A stretch of DNA of 64,000 nucleotides from Butyrivibrio proteoclasticus B316 (GTDB lineage Bacteria > Bacillota > Clostridia > Lachnospirales > Lachnospiraceae): the NCBI RefSeq assembly GCF_000145035.1, contig NC_014387.1:752276-816275 (forward strand). Reading direction: 5' to 3'. The translations under genes were made by a program, and so were the position numbers. Positions 18,374 to 27,608 of the stretch are shown here, piece after piece. Under the pieces are notes generated by a model. It ran no database searches. It was given only the letters and a program-made list of their open reading frames with translations, and was not told where the DNA came from. Every line of letters begins with the position of its first letter. Position 1 is the first letter of the stretch.

Positions 18374-19333
18374 GTGTTTGATTTTGAAAGACCAAATATT
18401 GAAGTTGCTGAAATCTCAGATGATAAGAAGTATGGTAAATTCGTAGTTGAGCCTCTTGAGAGAGGTTACGGTATTACACTGGGCAATTCCCTTCGCAGGA
18501 TTATGCTCTCTTCTTTACCTGGAGCAGCAGTAAGTCAGGTCAAAATCGAAGGCGTACTGCATGAGTTCAGTTCAATTCCTGGTGTTAAGGAAGATGTAAC
18601 TGAGATCATCATGAATATCAAGAACCTTTCTATCAAGAATTCTTCTGATACAAACGAGCCTAAGACTGCATACATTGAGTATAGTGGCGAAGGCGTTGTT
18701 AGGGCTTCTGATATCCAGGTTGACCAGGATATAGAGATCATGAATCCAGATCAGGTTATCGCTACACTTTCCGGCAAGGATGCTAAGCTTTACATGGAGC
18801 TTACTATCACAAAGGGAAGAGGTTATGTAAGCTCTGATAAGAATAAGGGTGGCGATCTTCCAATAGGAGTTATCGCTATCGATTCTATCTACACACCAGT
18901 AGAGAGAGTAAACGTAACTGTAGAGAATACTCGTGTAGGTCAGGTTACTGACTTTGATAAATTAACACTTGATGTTCACACAGATGGAACATTAGCTCCA
19001 GATGAGGCTGTAAGCCTTGCTGCTAAGGTTCTTAGTGAGCATCTTAGCCTCTTCATCGATCTTTCCGAAAATGCTAAGACTGCAGAAGTTATGGTAGAGA
19101 AGGAAGATGACGAGAAGGGCAAAGTTCTCGAGATGTCAATTGATGAACTTGAGCTTTCAGTTCGTTCATTCAACTGCCTTAAGAGAGCTGGTATCAATAC
19201 CGTTCAGGAGCTTGCAAACAAGACTTCTGACGATATGATGAAGGTTCGTAACCTTGGACGTAAGTCACTTGAGGAAGTTCTTGCTAAGCTTGATGAGCTT
19301 GGTCTCTCACTTAGACAGGACGGCGAACAGTAA
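18374..19333 (+). CDS. rpoA: RNA polymerase alpha subunit
   Basis: 319 residues. The N-terminal dimerisation domain covers about 1-230, and the C-terminal helix-hairpin-helix domain, which binds UP elements and regulators, about 250-312 ([16 protein letters not shown]). GTG at 18374 is the start, with AGGAGGG upstream. Its own structured leader (copy B) may tie polymerase supply to S4 levels. Confidence 0.98.
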   Translation: MFDFERPNIEVAEISDDKKYGKFVVEPLERGYGITLGNSLRRIMLSSLPGAAVSQVKIEGVLHEFSSIPGVKEDVTEIIMNIKNLSIKNSSDTNEPKTAYIEYSGEGVVRASDIQVDQDIEIMNPDQVIATLSGKDAKLYMELTITKGRGYVSSDKNKGGDLPIGVIAIDSIYTPVERVNVTVENTRVGQVTDFDKLTLDVHTDGTLAPDEAVSLAAKVLSEHLSLFIDLSENAKTAEVMVEKEDDEKGKVLEMSIDELELSVRSFNCLKRAGINTVQELANKTSDDMMKVRNLGRKSLEEVLAKLDELGLSLRQDGEQ

Positions 19334-19535
19334 TCATACTAGTGAGACATTATTATGTGACAGGACTTGTTCCTGTCGCGTATGATATGGTTTATTCGCA
19401 GAAGGTAAATCCGATGTGTACTGAAGCGGATTCTCATGGTTAACATTAACAACATCTTGAAAGTAAGTCCAAAGCGCATTTCATGATGCACCACAGCAGG
19501 AGGAATCCTGCAGATGAGAAAGGATGTAAAACATT
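19334..19535 (+). promoter_or_regulatory. Structured spacer upstream of rplQ
   Basis: Three hairpins are visible. ATCATAC (19333-19339) with GTATGAT (19380-19386) encloses GACAGGA (19359-19365) with TCCTGTC (19371-19377). AATCCG pairs with CGGATT near 19409-19432. GCAGGA pairs with TCCTGC near 19498-19512 and contains a decoy GGAGG. The true site AAAGGATG lies just before the ATG. A leader role for L17 is inference. Confidence 0.4.
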
Positions 19536-20072
19536 ATGGCAATGTACAGAAAGCTTGGAAAAGCTACAAAACCTAGAAGAGCACTTCTTCGTAACCAGGT
19601 AACAGCACTTCTTTACAATGGAAAGATTGTTACTACTGAGGCTAGAGCTAAGGAAATCAAGAAGATCGTAGAGCCTATGATCACTCTTGCAGCTAAGGAG
19701 AAAGACAACTACGAGACACTTACTGTTGATTGCAAGGTTCCTGAGAAGGACAAAGACGGTAAGAGAGTAAAGGAAGTTGTTGACGGCAAGAAGGTTACAA
19801 AGTTCACAACTGTTAAGAAGGAAATCAAGAAGGATATGCCTTCAAGAATGCACGCTAGACGTCAGCTTCTTAAGACTCTTTATCCAGTAGTTGAAGTTCC
19901 TACTGAGAAGGCTGGAAGAAAGAAGAACACTAAGGAAGTTGATCTTGTAGCTAAGCTTTTCGATGAGTATGGACCAAAGTATGCAGATCGTAAGGGTGGT
20001 TACACTCGTATGATCAAGATCGGCCAGAGAAAAGGCGATGCAGCTATGATGGTTGTTCTTGAGCTTGTATAA
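19536..20072 (+). CDS. rplQ: 50S ribosomal protein L17, long form
   Basis: 178 residues, about 50 more than usual for bL17. The extra lysine-rich stretch lies at about residues 55-105, between ITTEARAKEIKK...MITLA and MHARRQLL. The C-terminus (YADRKGGYTRMIKIGQRKGDAA) is standard. L17 lines the exit-tunnel surface. Two good alternative ATGs are absent; AAAGGATG precedes this one. It ends the alpha operon before a strong terminator. Confidence 0.95.
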   Translation: MAMYRKLGKATKPRRALLRNQVTALLYNGKIVTTEARAKEIKKIVEPMITLAAKEKDNYETLTVDCKVPEKDKDGKRVKEVVDGKKVTKFTTVKKEIKKDMPSRMHARRQLLKTLYPVVEVPTEKAGRKKNTKEVDLVAKLFDEYGPKYADRKGGYTRMIKIGQRKGDAAMMVVLELV

Positions 20073-20102
20073 GCAGCGAGAAACGTCAGATAAAAAATAA
20101 TG

Positions 20103-20150
20103 AAACAGAGTTTATGGATGTTTACATCCAATAAACTCTGTTTTTTTATT
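20103..20150 (+). terminator. Terminator of the alpha operon
   Basis: AAACAGAGTTTAT and ATAAACTCTGTTT form a 13-bp stem, extended by GATGT-TT-ACATC, followed by a T7 tract from 20141. It can also serve the convergent peptidase gene. Confidence 0.9.
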
Positions 20151-20174
20151 TTAGTTGTTGCGGCAACTGCGTTA

Positions 20175-21068
20175 TTATTTCTTTTCAAAGTGCTGATAAT
20201 CTTTGACGGAATTCCAATCACCGCCCCATCTAAATCCATGCGCTTTGAACAACTTGCAAGCCAGATCATTTTCATCAATCTTATATGGAAACGCTGATGA
20301 TCTATCTTCATAGATCCGGCTACCTTCGGGAGACACATTCGTAGTCCCGTCCTTGTTATAAGTAATGTATGGATTGTAAAAAGGATTTAGATCAATGGCC
20401 AGACCATAAGCGTGTTTGGACAATTTCTTGGTACCATCAACTACACGGTAGTTAAAACAGGAAGTATTATTGGCTTCCATGGAGGCTGTGTCATCGCCGT
20501 TATATTCGTCAATCAGCTTAACGCTCTCAATCTGATAACCGCTTGAATAAAGCTCATAGAAGATTTCTACTATATCCTGGGCTATAGATTTATTACATAT
20601 AAGCTCTCCATGCTGAGTATTTCCCTCAAAATCGTTATATAGAAGACTGCAGTATCTAAGATCGTCAATACTTATGTTATCGTTTTCAACGTAAGACACA
20701 CCAGTGATTTTATCTATGATGTTCAGAGGCAATGATCCATAAGAAAAACCATCAGCATAGGTTACTATATCTGAAGCATAGTTGGATTCACTGGTATAGA
20801 AACTGACAGAAGAATCTGAATTAACCGAAGCACTATCAGATGATGAAGTATCAGCAGCACCTGCAGTAATCGAAGCACTTGTAGACGATGAAGCATCAAA
20901 AGCATCTGCAGTAACCGAAACACTGGTAGATGAAGCATCAGAAACTACACTTCTGCTTTCGTTATATTCTGCCAAGGTCTCTCCTTTTGCCATAAATCTT
21001 GCTGCTATCGAACAACCGATAATAATTGCACCGAGCAAAACAAAATCTTTAGTATATTTATTATTCAA
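20175..21068 (-). CDS. M15-family D,D-carboxypeptidase, membrane anchored
   Basis: 297 residues. A single N-terminal hydrophobic segment (about residues 8-25) anchors it. A linker at about 40-90 is made of imperfect Ser/Thr/Ala/Asp repeats. The C-terminal half is a VanY/M15-type zinc peptidase: SKHAYGLAIDLNP gives the first His and Asp, and DYQHFE the last His. It probably trims peptidoglycan stem peptides outside the cell. It is the only minus-strand gene between rplQ and the ECF genes. Confidence 0.85.
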   Translation of the reverse strand: MNNKYTKDFVLLGAIIIGCSIAARFMAKGETLAEYNESRSVVSDASSTSVSVTADAFDASSSTSASITAGAADTSSSDSASVNSDSSVSFYTSESNYASDIVTYADGFSYGSLPLNIIDKITGVSYVENDNISIDDLRYCSLLYNDFEGNTQHGELICNKSIAQDIVEIFYELYSSGYQIESVKLIDEYNGDDTASMEANNTSCFNYRVVDGTKKLSKHAYGLAIDLNPFYNPYITYNKDGTTNVSPEGSRIYEDRSSAFPYKIDENDLACKLFKAHGFRWGGDWNSVKDYQHFEKK

Positions 21069-21184
21069 TTTTTCTTTTCCCCCGAATTGGTTATATATAA
21101 TTTACTCAATTTGAATATATTTATAATACCACTAATAGCTTGTATTTGCCTGTGAACTCTAGTAAAATTATGCAGTGTCGGGGA

Positions 21185-21213
21185 TTGAATAAAAACCTGA
21201 CAAGCGTTATAGA
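21185..21213 (+). promoter_or_regulatory. Promoter of the ecf-truA operon
   Basis: TTGAAT (21185-21190) and TATAGA (21208-21213) are 17 bp apart. The start would lie near 21220, giving a short leader to the ecfA1 ATG at 21247. Confidence 0.55.
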
Positions 21214-21246
21214 TTGATTAGTCAGCTTTTTTATAAGGATAAGAAC

Positions 21247-22104
21247 ATGCTGCGTACAGATAAACTTGTATTTGAATATATTAGAAGAGATGAAGAGGGC
21301 AACGTAGAGGGCATTACCAGAGCAGTAGATAATGTCAATCTGGATATTAAGCCGGGCGAATTTATAGCTATTCTTGGGCACAATGGGTCAGGTAAATCTA
21401 CACTTGCCAAGCACTTTAATGCTCTTTTGTATCCTACAGAGGGAGAGGTTTTCGTAGATGGTATGAATACCGAGGACGAGAGCCATCTCTGGGATATCAG
21501 GCAGGAAGCAGGAATGGTATTTCAGAATCCTGACAACCAGATAATTGGTCAGGTTGTAGAAGAGGATGTTGGATTTGGACCTGAAAATATGGGAATTCCA
21601 ACTGACGAGATATGGGAAAGAGTCGACGAGAGCCTTAAAACAGTAGGTATGCTTCAATTCAGGAAATCATCTCCCAATCATTTGTCCGGTGGCCAGAAGC
21701 AGAGGGTATCTATCGCCGGTGTTATAGCGATGCACCCTAAGTGCATTATTTTTGATGAACCAACCGCGATGCTCGATCCAAATGGACGAAAAGAGGTAAT
21801 CAGGGCTGCCAGAGCTCTTAATCAGGTTGAGAATATCACAATAATCCTCATTACTCACTACATGGAAGAAGTTATCTATGCGGACAGAGTATTTGTTATG
21901 GATAAAGGTCATGTTGAGATGACCGGAACACCAAGAGAGATCTTTTCACAAGTTGATAAGTTAAAAGAGCTGAGACTTGGTGTTCCACAGGTGACTCTTT
22001 TAGCACATGAGCTCAAAAAGGCCGGCCTTCCGCTTCCGGATGGTGTACTTAGCAGAGAAGAGCTGGTTGAGGAACTCAAGAAGATTAAGAAATCAGCCAG
22101 ATAG
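21247..22104 (+). CDS. ecfA1: ECF transporter ATPase A1
   Basis: 285 residues. Walker A GHNGSGKST, signature LSGGQKQR and Walker B CIIFDEPTAMLDP are intact. With EcfA2 and EcfT it forms the shared energising module that serves several vitamin-binding S components. The ATG at 21247 has AAGGAT upstream; a TTG at 21214 would add eleven residues without a ribosome binding site. ecfA2 follows after 15 nt. Confidence 0.95.
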   Translation: MLRTDKLVFEYIRRDEEGNVEGITRAVDNVNLDIKPGEFIAILGHNGSGKSTLAKHFNALLYPTEGEVFVDGMNTEDESHLWDIRQEAGMVFQNPDNQIIGQVVEEDVGFGPENMGIPTDEIWERVDESLKTVGMLQFRKSSPNHLSGGQKQRVSIAGVIAMHPKCIIFDEPTAMLDPNGRKEVIRAARALNQVENITIILITHYMEEVIYADRVFVMDKGHVEMTGTPREIFSQVDKLKELRLGVPQVTLLAHELKKAGLPLPDGVLSREELVEELKKIKKSAR

Positions 22105-22119
22105 TCTTGGAGAAAATAA

Positions 22120-22971
22120 ATGTCAATAATACTTGATCACGTTAATTACATATATGATGAAGATACAGCCATGGCACATGCTGCCCTCATAGATGTTTGT
22201 CTTAATATCCCTGATGGACAGTTTGTTGGCCTTATAGGGCATACCGGCTCTGGCAAGTCAACACTTATTCAGCATATGAATGGCCTGGAGAAACCAACAA
22301 GTGGATGTGTTTTTTATAATGGACAGGATATCAATGATCCTGATTATGATAAAAAGAGTTTGAGAGCCAAGGTTGGGCTGGTTTTTCAGTATCCTGAACA
22401 TCAGCTTTTTGAGACAGATTGTTTTAAAGATGTGTGTTTTGGTCCCAAGAACCTGGGACTATCTCAAAAAGAAGTTGAACTTCGTGCATATGAGGCACTC
22501 AAACAGGTTGGCTTTGATGATGACTATTTTTACCAGTCACCATTTGATCTATCAGGTGGGCAAAAGAGAAGAGTGGCAATAGCTGGAGTCCTTGCTATGA
22601 AGCCGGAAGTATTGATATTGGATGAACCTACAGCCGGGCTTGATCCAAAGGGACGTGAGGATATACTTAATCTGATATCCAGGCTTCATCAGGAAATGGG
22701 AATTACAATTATTCTTGTAAGCCATAGCATGGATGATGTTGCCAATTACGTTCAGAGAATAATTGTTATGAATAAAGGGCGCGTTGCTTTTGATGATGAA
22801 CCCAAAGAAGTTTTCAGGCATTATAAGGAACTTGAAGAAATTGGACTTGCTGCACCACAGGTTACGTATGTGATGCAGGAGCTGCACGAAGCTGGAATTC
22901 CGGTTGATACAGATGTTACGACACTGGAAGATGCAAAAATAGAGATATTAAAGGCGTTTGGAAAATGCTAA
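22120..22971 (+). CDS. ecfA2: ECF transporter ATPase A2
   Basis: 283 residues. Walker A GHTGSGKST, signature LSGGQKRR and Walker B LILDEPTAGLDP are present, and the C-terminal helical extension is typical of EcfA proteins. It is the partner of EcfA1. It overlaps ecfT by 7 nt, so the two are coupled. No S component is encoded nearby, as expected for a shared module. Confidence 0.95.
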   Translation: MSIILDHVNYIYDEDTAMAHAALIDVCLNIPDGQFVGLIGHTGSGKSTLIQHMNGLEKPTSGCVFYNGQDINDPDYDKKSLRAKVGLVFQYPEHQLFETDCFKDVCFGPKNLGLSQKEVELRAYEALKQVGFDDDYFYQSPFDLSGGQKRRVAIAGVLAMKPEVLILDEPTAGLDPKGREDILNLISRLHQEMGITIILVSHSMDDVANYVQRIIVMNKGRVAFDDEPKEVFRHYKELEEIGLAAPQVTYVMQELHEAGIPVDTDVTTLEDAKIEILKAFGKC

Positions 22972-23768
22972 GAGATATTACGTTAGGACAATACTATAGA
23001 ACTGAATCGGTAATACATTCGCTTGATCCCAGAGTCAAGCTTGTAGCAACATTTGCATTCATTATTTCACTGTTTGTTGCCAATAATTTTGTGGGCTATA
23101 TTATAGCAGCACTTTTTCTGGCTTTTGCTATTTATGAATCGAAGGTACCACCAAAGTATATTTTCAGAGGAATGAAGACTATTTTTTTCCTGCTGCTAAT
23201 TACTATGGTGTTCAATTTGTTCCTCACACCGGGAACACCGATTGTGAGTTTCTGGAAGATCACGATTACAATTGAGGGCATCAGAATGGCTACGATGATG
23301 GCTGTAAGGCTGATATTTCTGATAACAGGCTCCTCTCTTATGACACTTACTACAACTCCTAATCATTTGACAGATGGTCTGGAAAGACTCCTCAGGCCGC
23401 TTAGACTGTTCAAAGTTCCTGTTCATGAGATTTCAATGATGATGTCTATTGCACTTAGATTCATCCCAATCCTTATGGAAGAAACTGACAAGATCATGAA
23501 AGCGCAGATGGCCAGAGGAGCTGATTTTGAGAGTGGATCTTTGATCAATAGAGCCAAGAGCCTTGTGCCCCTTCTTGTGCCTCTTTTTATATCAGCATTT
23601 AGAAGAGCCAATGATTTAGCAATGGCTATGGAAGCCAGATGCTATAAAGGCGGCGATGGCAGAACCAAGATGAAACCTCTTATCTACGAAAAGAGAGACA
23701 GACTGGCGTATTTGGTTATAATACTTTACTTGGTGGTTATAGTAGTTTTCGGAAGAATTCTATTCTGA
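22965..23768 (+). CDS. ecfT: ECF transporter transmembrane subunit T
   Basis: 267 residues with about six membrane segments and the two cytoplasmic coupling-helix motifs, seen as AQMARG and AMEARCY. It carries the motion from the ATPases to the S component. The position rplQ ... ecfA1-ecfA2-ecfT-truA-rplM-rpsI is conserved across Firmicutes. Confidence 0.95.
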   Translation: MLRDITLGQYYRTESVIHSLDPRVKLVATFAFIISLFVANNFVGYIIAALFLAFAIYESKVPPKYIFRGMKTIFFLLLITMVFNLFLTPGTPIVSFWKITITIEGIRMATMMAVRLIFLITGSSLMTLTTTPNHLTDGLERLLRPLRLFKVPVHEISMMMSIALRFIPILMEETDKIMKAQMARGADFESGSLINRAKSLVPLLVPLFISAFRRANDLAMAMEARCYKGGDGRTKMKPLIYEKRDRLAYLVIILYLVVIVVFGRILF

Positions 23769-23838
23769 TTTTGCATTATGTTATGATACAAAAAATATCA
23801 GGATATTTGATATTTATTGATATATAAAGGTTTGAGTA

Positions 23839-24627
23839 ATGAATAATATCCGTAGGATTATGCTGACAGTTTCATATGATGGAACAGCATATAACGGCTG
23901 GGCTGAGCAGACCAGCACCCCTAACACCATAGAAGGAGAGCTGAATAGGGCAATAGAGAGGCTTACAGGTGAACCAGTGCATGTCATTGGAGCCAGTAGG
24001 ACGGATGCCGGAGTGCATGCTTATGGAAATGTGGCGGTATTTGATACTGCCAGTTCAATTCCTGGAGACAGATTTGTTTTTGCCCTCAATCATGAACTTC
24101 CTCAGGATATTCGTATTGTTAATTCAAGGGAAGTAGCAACTTCTTTTCATCCGAGACACTGTGATACGGAAAAGACATATGAATACAGGATATTCAACTC
24201 GCAGATCATGGATCCGACAAAGCGCTTTTATACTTGTCACTTTAGTATGCCATTAGACATCGGACGTATGAATGCGGCAGCTCATTACCTTGTGGGCGAG
24301 CATGATTTTACAAGTTTCTGCAATGTAGAATCACAGGCGCTTAGCCATGTCAGAACAATAAAAGATATCAGAGTTACCAGAAATGGTGATGAAGTTGTTA
24401 TCTCTGTGACCGGAAACGGCTTTTTGTACAATATGGTACGGATAATTGCCGGAACACTTATGCAGATAGGCCGCGGAAAGGGAACTCCGGCTGAGGTAAA
24501 AGACATCCTTGATAAGAAATACAGAGGAGCGGCAGGTCCAACAGCACCTGCAGAAGGCTTATTTTTGGTAGAATATAAATTTTTGGATGGAATACCCGGC
24601 CCTGATACGGATTGCAAAAGCAATTAA
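23839..24627 (+). CDS. truA: tRNA pseudouridine(38-40) synthase
   Basis: 262 residues. It modifies uridines 38-40 of the anticodon arm. The catalytic Asp56 sits in the SRTDAGVHA motif. The C-terminal FLYNMVRIIAGTLMQIGRGK block is also conserved. It lies 70 nt after ecfT with a weak ribosome binding site. Confidence 0.96.
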   Translation: MNNIRRIMLTVSYDGTAYNGWAEQTSTPNTIEGELNRAIERLTGEPVHVIGASRTDAGVHAYGNVAVFDTASSIPGDRFVFALNHELPQDIRIVNSREVATSFHPRHCDTEKTYEYRIFNSQIMDPTKRFYTCHFSMPLDIGRMNAAAHYLVGEHDFTSFCNVESQALSHVRTIKDIRVTRNGDEVVISVTGNGFLYNMVRIIAGTLMQIGRGKGTPAEVKDILDKKYRGAAGPTAPAEGLFLVEYKFLDGIPGPDTDCKSN

Positions 24628-24732
24628 GATATCGATAAGCGGTTTAAATGAATATCAATAAATAGTTTAAATCGTTTGATCTTTCAGAAGATTAAATTTT
24701 GGTAAATTTATGCTTTTATTCCAATTTTAACC

Positions 24733-24762
24733 TTGACAATCCGAGGGCTGAGGTCATATAAT
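24733..24762 (+). promoter_or_regulatory. Promoter of rplM-rpsI
   Basis: Perfect consensus hexamers TTGACA (24733-24738) and TATAAT (24757-24762) with an 18-bp spacer. This should be a strong vegetative promoter. The start would be near 24769, leaving a leader of about 175 nt. Confidence 0.85.
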
Positions 24763-24768
24763 ATCTTA

Positions 24769-24944
24769 CTGTGTGACGGTATATCCGTATGCACATTTAT
24801 CAGTCAGATGACTGATGTTTTTGGTAATGTCATATTGTTGTCCCGGTAAGCTGCAATATGTACATCGTTATAAATGCATTGATCAGGTGAAGGGTCATTG
24901 CACAGTATCAATTTAATGAGCAATTATTTACTGGAGGAAACACA
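24769..24944 (+). promoter_or_regulatory. Leader of rplM-rpsI with a terminator-like hairpin
   Basis: ATCAGTCA (24799-24806) and TGACTGAT (24809-24816) form a hairpin followed by GTTTTT, which looks like an early terminator. CATATTG (24831-24837) pairs with CAATATG (24854-24860). L13 controls its own leader in Bacillus-type Firmicutes; this leader may do the same, though I cannot match it to that motif by eye. Confidence 0.5.
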
Positions 24945-25373
24945 ATGAAAACTTATATGCCTAGTGCAACTACAGTTGAGAAGAAGTGGTATGTAGTTGA
25001 TGCTACAGATATGACACTTGGACGTCTTGCTTCTAACGTTGCAAATGTACTTAGAGGAAAGAACAAGCCAATCTACACTCCTAACATCGACACAGGAGAC
25101 TATGTAATCGTTATCAATGCTGAGAAGATTAAGGTTTCTGGTAAGAAGCTTGATCAGAAGATGTATTGGCACCACACAGATTATGTTGGACATCACAAGG
25201 AGTTCTCACTTCGTCAGATGCTCCAGGACAAGCCTGAGAGAGTTATCGAGCATGCCGTTAAGGGAATGCTTCCTAAGGGATCTCTTGGTAGAGAGATGTA
25301 CACAAAACTCCATGTATACGCAGGAGCTGAGCATCCACATGCAGCTCAGAAGCCTGAAGTATTAACATTTTAA
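24945..25373 (+). CDS. rplM: 50S ribosomal protein L13
   Basis: 142 residues, canonical uL13 with MKTYMPS at the start and the [20 protein letters not shown] block. It is an early 50S assembly protein. Strong GGAGG upstream. rpsI follows after 26 nt. Confidence 0.98.
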   Translation: MKTYMPSATTVEKKWYVVDATDMTLGRLASNVANVLRGKNKPIYTPNIDTGDYVIVINAEKIKVSGKKLDQKMYWHHTDYVGHHKEFSLRQMLQDKPERVIEHAVKGMLPKGSLGREMYTKLHVYAGAEHPHAAQKPEVLTF

Positions 25374-25399
25374 TCGGGTAGTTGAAAGGAGAACATAAA

Positions 25400-25798
25400 A
25401 TGGCAAAGTCAGCTAGTTACTACGGAACAGGTAGAAGAAAAAAGTCAATCGCAAGAGTATACCTTGTATCCGGAAATGGAAATATAACAATTAACAAGAG
25501 ACCTATCGATGAGTATTTCGGACTTGAGACACTCAAGGTTATCGTTAGACAGCCACTCGTTGCTACAGAGACAGCAGATAAGTTTGATGTTGTAGTTACA
25601 GTAAGAGGTGGCGGCACAACAGGTCAGGCTGGTGCTATCAGACATGGTATTTCAAGAGCTCTTCTTCAGGCTGATTCAGATGAGTACAGACCTACACTTA
25701 AGAAGGCTGGTTACCTTACAAGAGATCCTCGTATGAAGGAAAGAAAGAAATACGGTCTCAAGAAAGCTCGTAGAGCACCTCAGTTCTCAAAGAGATAA
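25400..25798 (+). CDS. rpsI: 30S ribosomal protein S9
   Basis: 132 residues from [19 protein letters not shown]; a TTG at 25382 would add six residues inside the spacer. AAAGGAGA precedes the ATG. The invariant C-terminal [12 protein letters not shown] contacts P-site tRNA. The last 17 bases of the gene are part of the attachment core used by the islands, so integration rebuilds the same C-terminus. Confidence 0.98.
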   Translation: MAKSASYYGTGRRKKSIARVYLVSGNGNITINKRPIDEYFGLETLKVIVRQPLVATETADKFDVVVTVRGGGTTGQAGAIRHGISRALLQADSDEYRPTLKKAGYLTRDPRMKERKKYGLKKARRAPQFSKR

Positions 25799-25800
25799 TC
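25782..25800 (+). repeat. attL core at the rpsI 3' end
   Basis: AGTTCTCAAAGAGATAATC covers the last rpsI codons and stop. The same 19 bases recur at 35610-35628, and 18-bp versions with one change (GATAATC to GATGATC) at 38720-38737 and 41921-41938. This is the left junction of the integrated array. Confidence 0.85.
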
Positions 25801-25825
25801 TTTCGAGATTCAAAAAGAATTTACA

Positions 25826-25860
25826 AACCTCAGGAACTCAGTGTTTCTGGGGTTTTTCTT
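25826..25860 (+). terminator. Terminator after rpsI
   Basis: AACCTCAG and CTGGGGTT pair around a short loop and run into TTTTTC. It lies just outside the attachment core, so on this side it is supplied by the island. A similar one follows the 35.6-kb core. Confidence 0.75.
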
Positions 25861-25909
25861 TTATCTATAATTGTATTCAGTTGTGGTGAAACGCAGAAAA
25901 TTTTGTACC

Positions 25910-25940
25910 GTAAACAGCGAGTAAACAGCAGGTAGACAGC
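25910..25940. repeat. Left arm-type integrase sites
   Basis: Three copies of GTAAACAGC (the third GTAGACAGC) start at 25910, 25921 and 25932, an exact 11-bp period, about one helical turn. Paired copies at the same 11-bp spacing occur in each right-end repeat (35543/35554, 38652/38663, 41853/41864). This is the layout of arm-binding sites for the N-terminal domain of a tyrosine recombinase. Confidence 0.75.
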
Positions 25941-25954
25941 AAAATTCTCAAGCC

Positions 25955-26978
25955 TTAGATTTTGTTAATTGCTTCTACCAGAGACTGGATATCAAGGTGT
26001 GTGTACACTTTCTCGGTCAGAGACATTGCTCCGGAGTGTCCTACGATTTTCTTGATCATTGTAGGATCCACATGAGCTTCCGCCAGCATTGATATGCAGG
26101 TGTGCCTAGTATCATGAGGATTGTGCTCCATACCAAGGTTTTCTATTAGTGGTGTCCAGTAGCTGTCTTTATAGTTCCTGTAGGTGAATTTTTTGTTGTC
26201 ATCTGTGTGAAGAAGGTATTCACAGTCAGAGGATTCATACCAGGCTTTGTAGAATGGTAGAACCTTATCTGCTATAGGAACCTTTCTGATACCATTTTCA
26301 GTCTTACTTAGTATCACATCGAAATACTGTTCTTCAAGATGAACATTTTTCTTTTCCAAATCCAGTAGTTCAGATATTCTACAGCCGTTGTAAATCAGCA
26401 TCAGTACTGTCTGGTAGAACGGATCATCCTTGAGTTCCCATAGCCTGTCAATCTCAGCTTTTGAAAAGATATCTCTCTCAACCTTATTTGGATTTTTGTC
26501 CTTATACTTGAGGATATCTACAAATTCGGAATAGTCCTTGTTACAGATATCGTTCTTAAGGGCGTAATCGTAAAGCTGATTGAAAAGGACTTTGATCTTA
26601 CGGAGTGTAGGATAATTTTTTCCGCAGGTATCAATGACATTTTGAAGCTCTGCCAGCCTTATATCTCTAAAAGTTTTGTTGTAAAGGGTTCCACATACGT
26701 TATATGAGGCTGTATACCCATGCACATTGGATTTAGAGATGGTAGGATACTTTGCTTCAGACCAGGCATTATATACGTCTGTGAATGTCATTTTTGGCAG
26801 CTTTTGTATCAAATGGATTCTGATGATAATCTGATAGCATTTGCAAGCCTTCCTGCTTGGTTTCAGCATATCCTATGACATTGTACGTCTGCTTTTTGGT
26901 ACCTTTTTCCGGATCAATGGTCCATCCGGTGGTTACTCTTACCATATAGGGCTTTCTGCGTTTTCCGGACATTTTCAT
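25955..26978 (-). pseudogene. Tyrosine integrase with a frameshift
   Basis: The N-terminal part (26978 to about 26793) and the rest (from 26791 down) are in different frames. They join cleanly if one base is removed from the run of five A (minus strand) at 26791-26795. The repaired protein is about 340 residues: an N-terminal arm-binding part, then a catalytic domain with Arg in GCRISELLDL, HDTRHT, the His of IVGHSGA and the Tyr of KVYTHLD. Such integrases insert at a fixed site. The N-terminal start could be 26978 or 26972. Programmed frameshifting is possible but the site is only a short A run. Confidence 0.8.
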
Positions 26979-27062
26979 AACACTTCCATATCCGTTTGGT
27001 AATTTCGAATAATATCGACCTCCTTTGATGCTCAGGTAATTTATGAAAAAGGGGATAATCCC

Positions 27063-27587
27063 TTAATCACCTTTCTTATCGGGCAATGCTACATTTGCGT
27101 AGTATGCAAGCTCTGTTTCAAACCAGTGATTAAATCTATCTTTATTTGATAGGCCTTGTTCAAGGCTTTCTCGTTCATCTGCGTATCTTTCCAGAAAAAG
27201 GCAGAGATCTGCGTTGTTTTCTGCTATTTCATCGTTTCCCATGAATTTAAGGCTACAGCTCCACTCTTCAGTTTTTGGCGGGCGATTTACGTCTATATTG
27301 AAGTGAAGACCTGCTTTTTTATTTAATTCGTTTAGAACATAGAGGACATCTGAGAGTGTATTTAAAGTGATGTTCTTCTTCTGATATCCAATAAGTTCAG
27401 CAGGAGAGATATTAAGATTATTTGCTATCTCATTCAGTACACCTATTGAAGGCTCTATTTCACCGCTTTCATATTTCTGTACTGTACGCATGGTTTTACC
27501 TAGTCTGTTAGCCAGTTCAGTTTGACTGAGGTGCTGAGCTTTTCTGGCTTCTTTAATTCTATTTCCTATATCAGATCCATTATTCAT
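27063..27587 (-). CDS. XRE-family repressor of the element
   Basis: 174 residues. A helix-turn-helix occupies residues 6-65 (LSQTELANRLGKTMRTVQKYESG). The C-terminal part is of unknown fold and acidic. It is divergent from the Xis-like gene with perfect operators between them, the usual lysogeny-type switch of such elements. AGGAGG lies nine bases before the ATG. Confidence 0.8.
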   Translation of the reverse strand: MNNGSDIGNRIKEARKAQHLSQTELANRLGKTMRTVQKYESGEIEPSIGVLNEIANNLNISPAELIGYQKKNITLNTLSDVLYVLNELNKKAGLHFNIDVNRPPKTEEWSCSLKFMGNDEIAENNADLCLFLERYADERESLEQGLSNKDRFNHWFETELAYYANVALPDKKGD

Positions 27588-27608
27588 TGTACTGACCTCC
27601 TTGTGTGA

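Noticed and set aside
21214..21246. TTG start extending ecfA1 by eleven residues
   Set aside because: No ribosome binding site before it; AAGGAT lies before the ATG at 21247.
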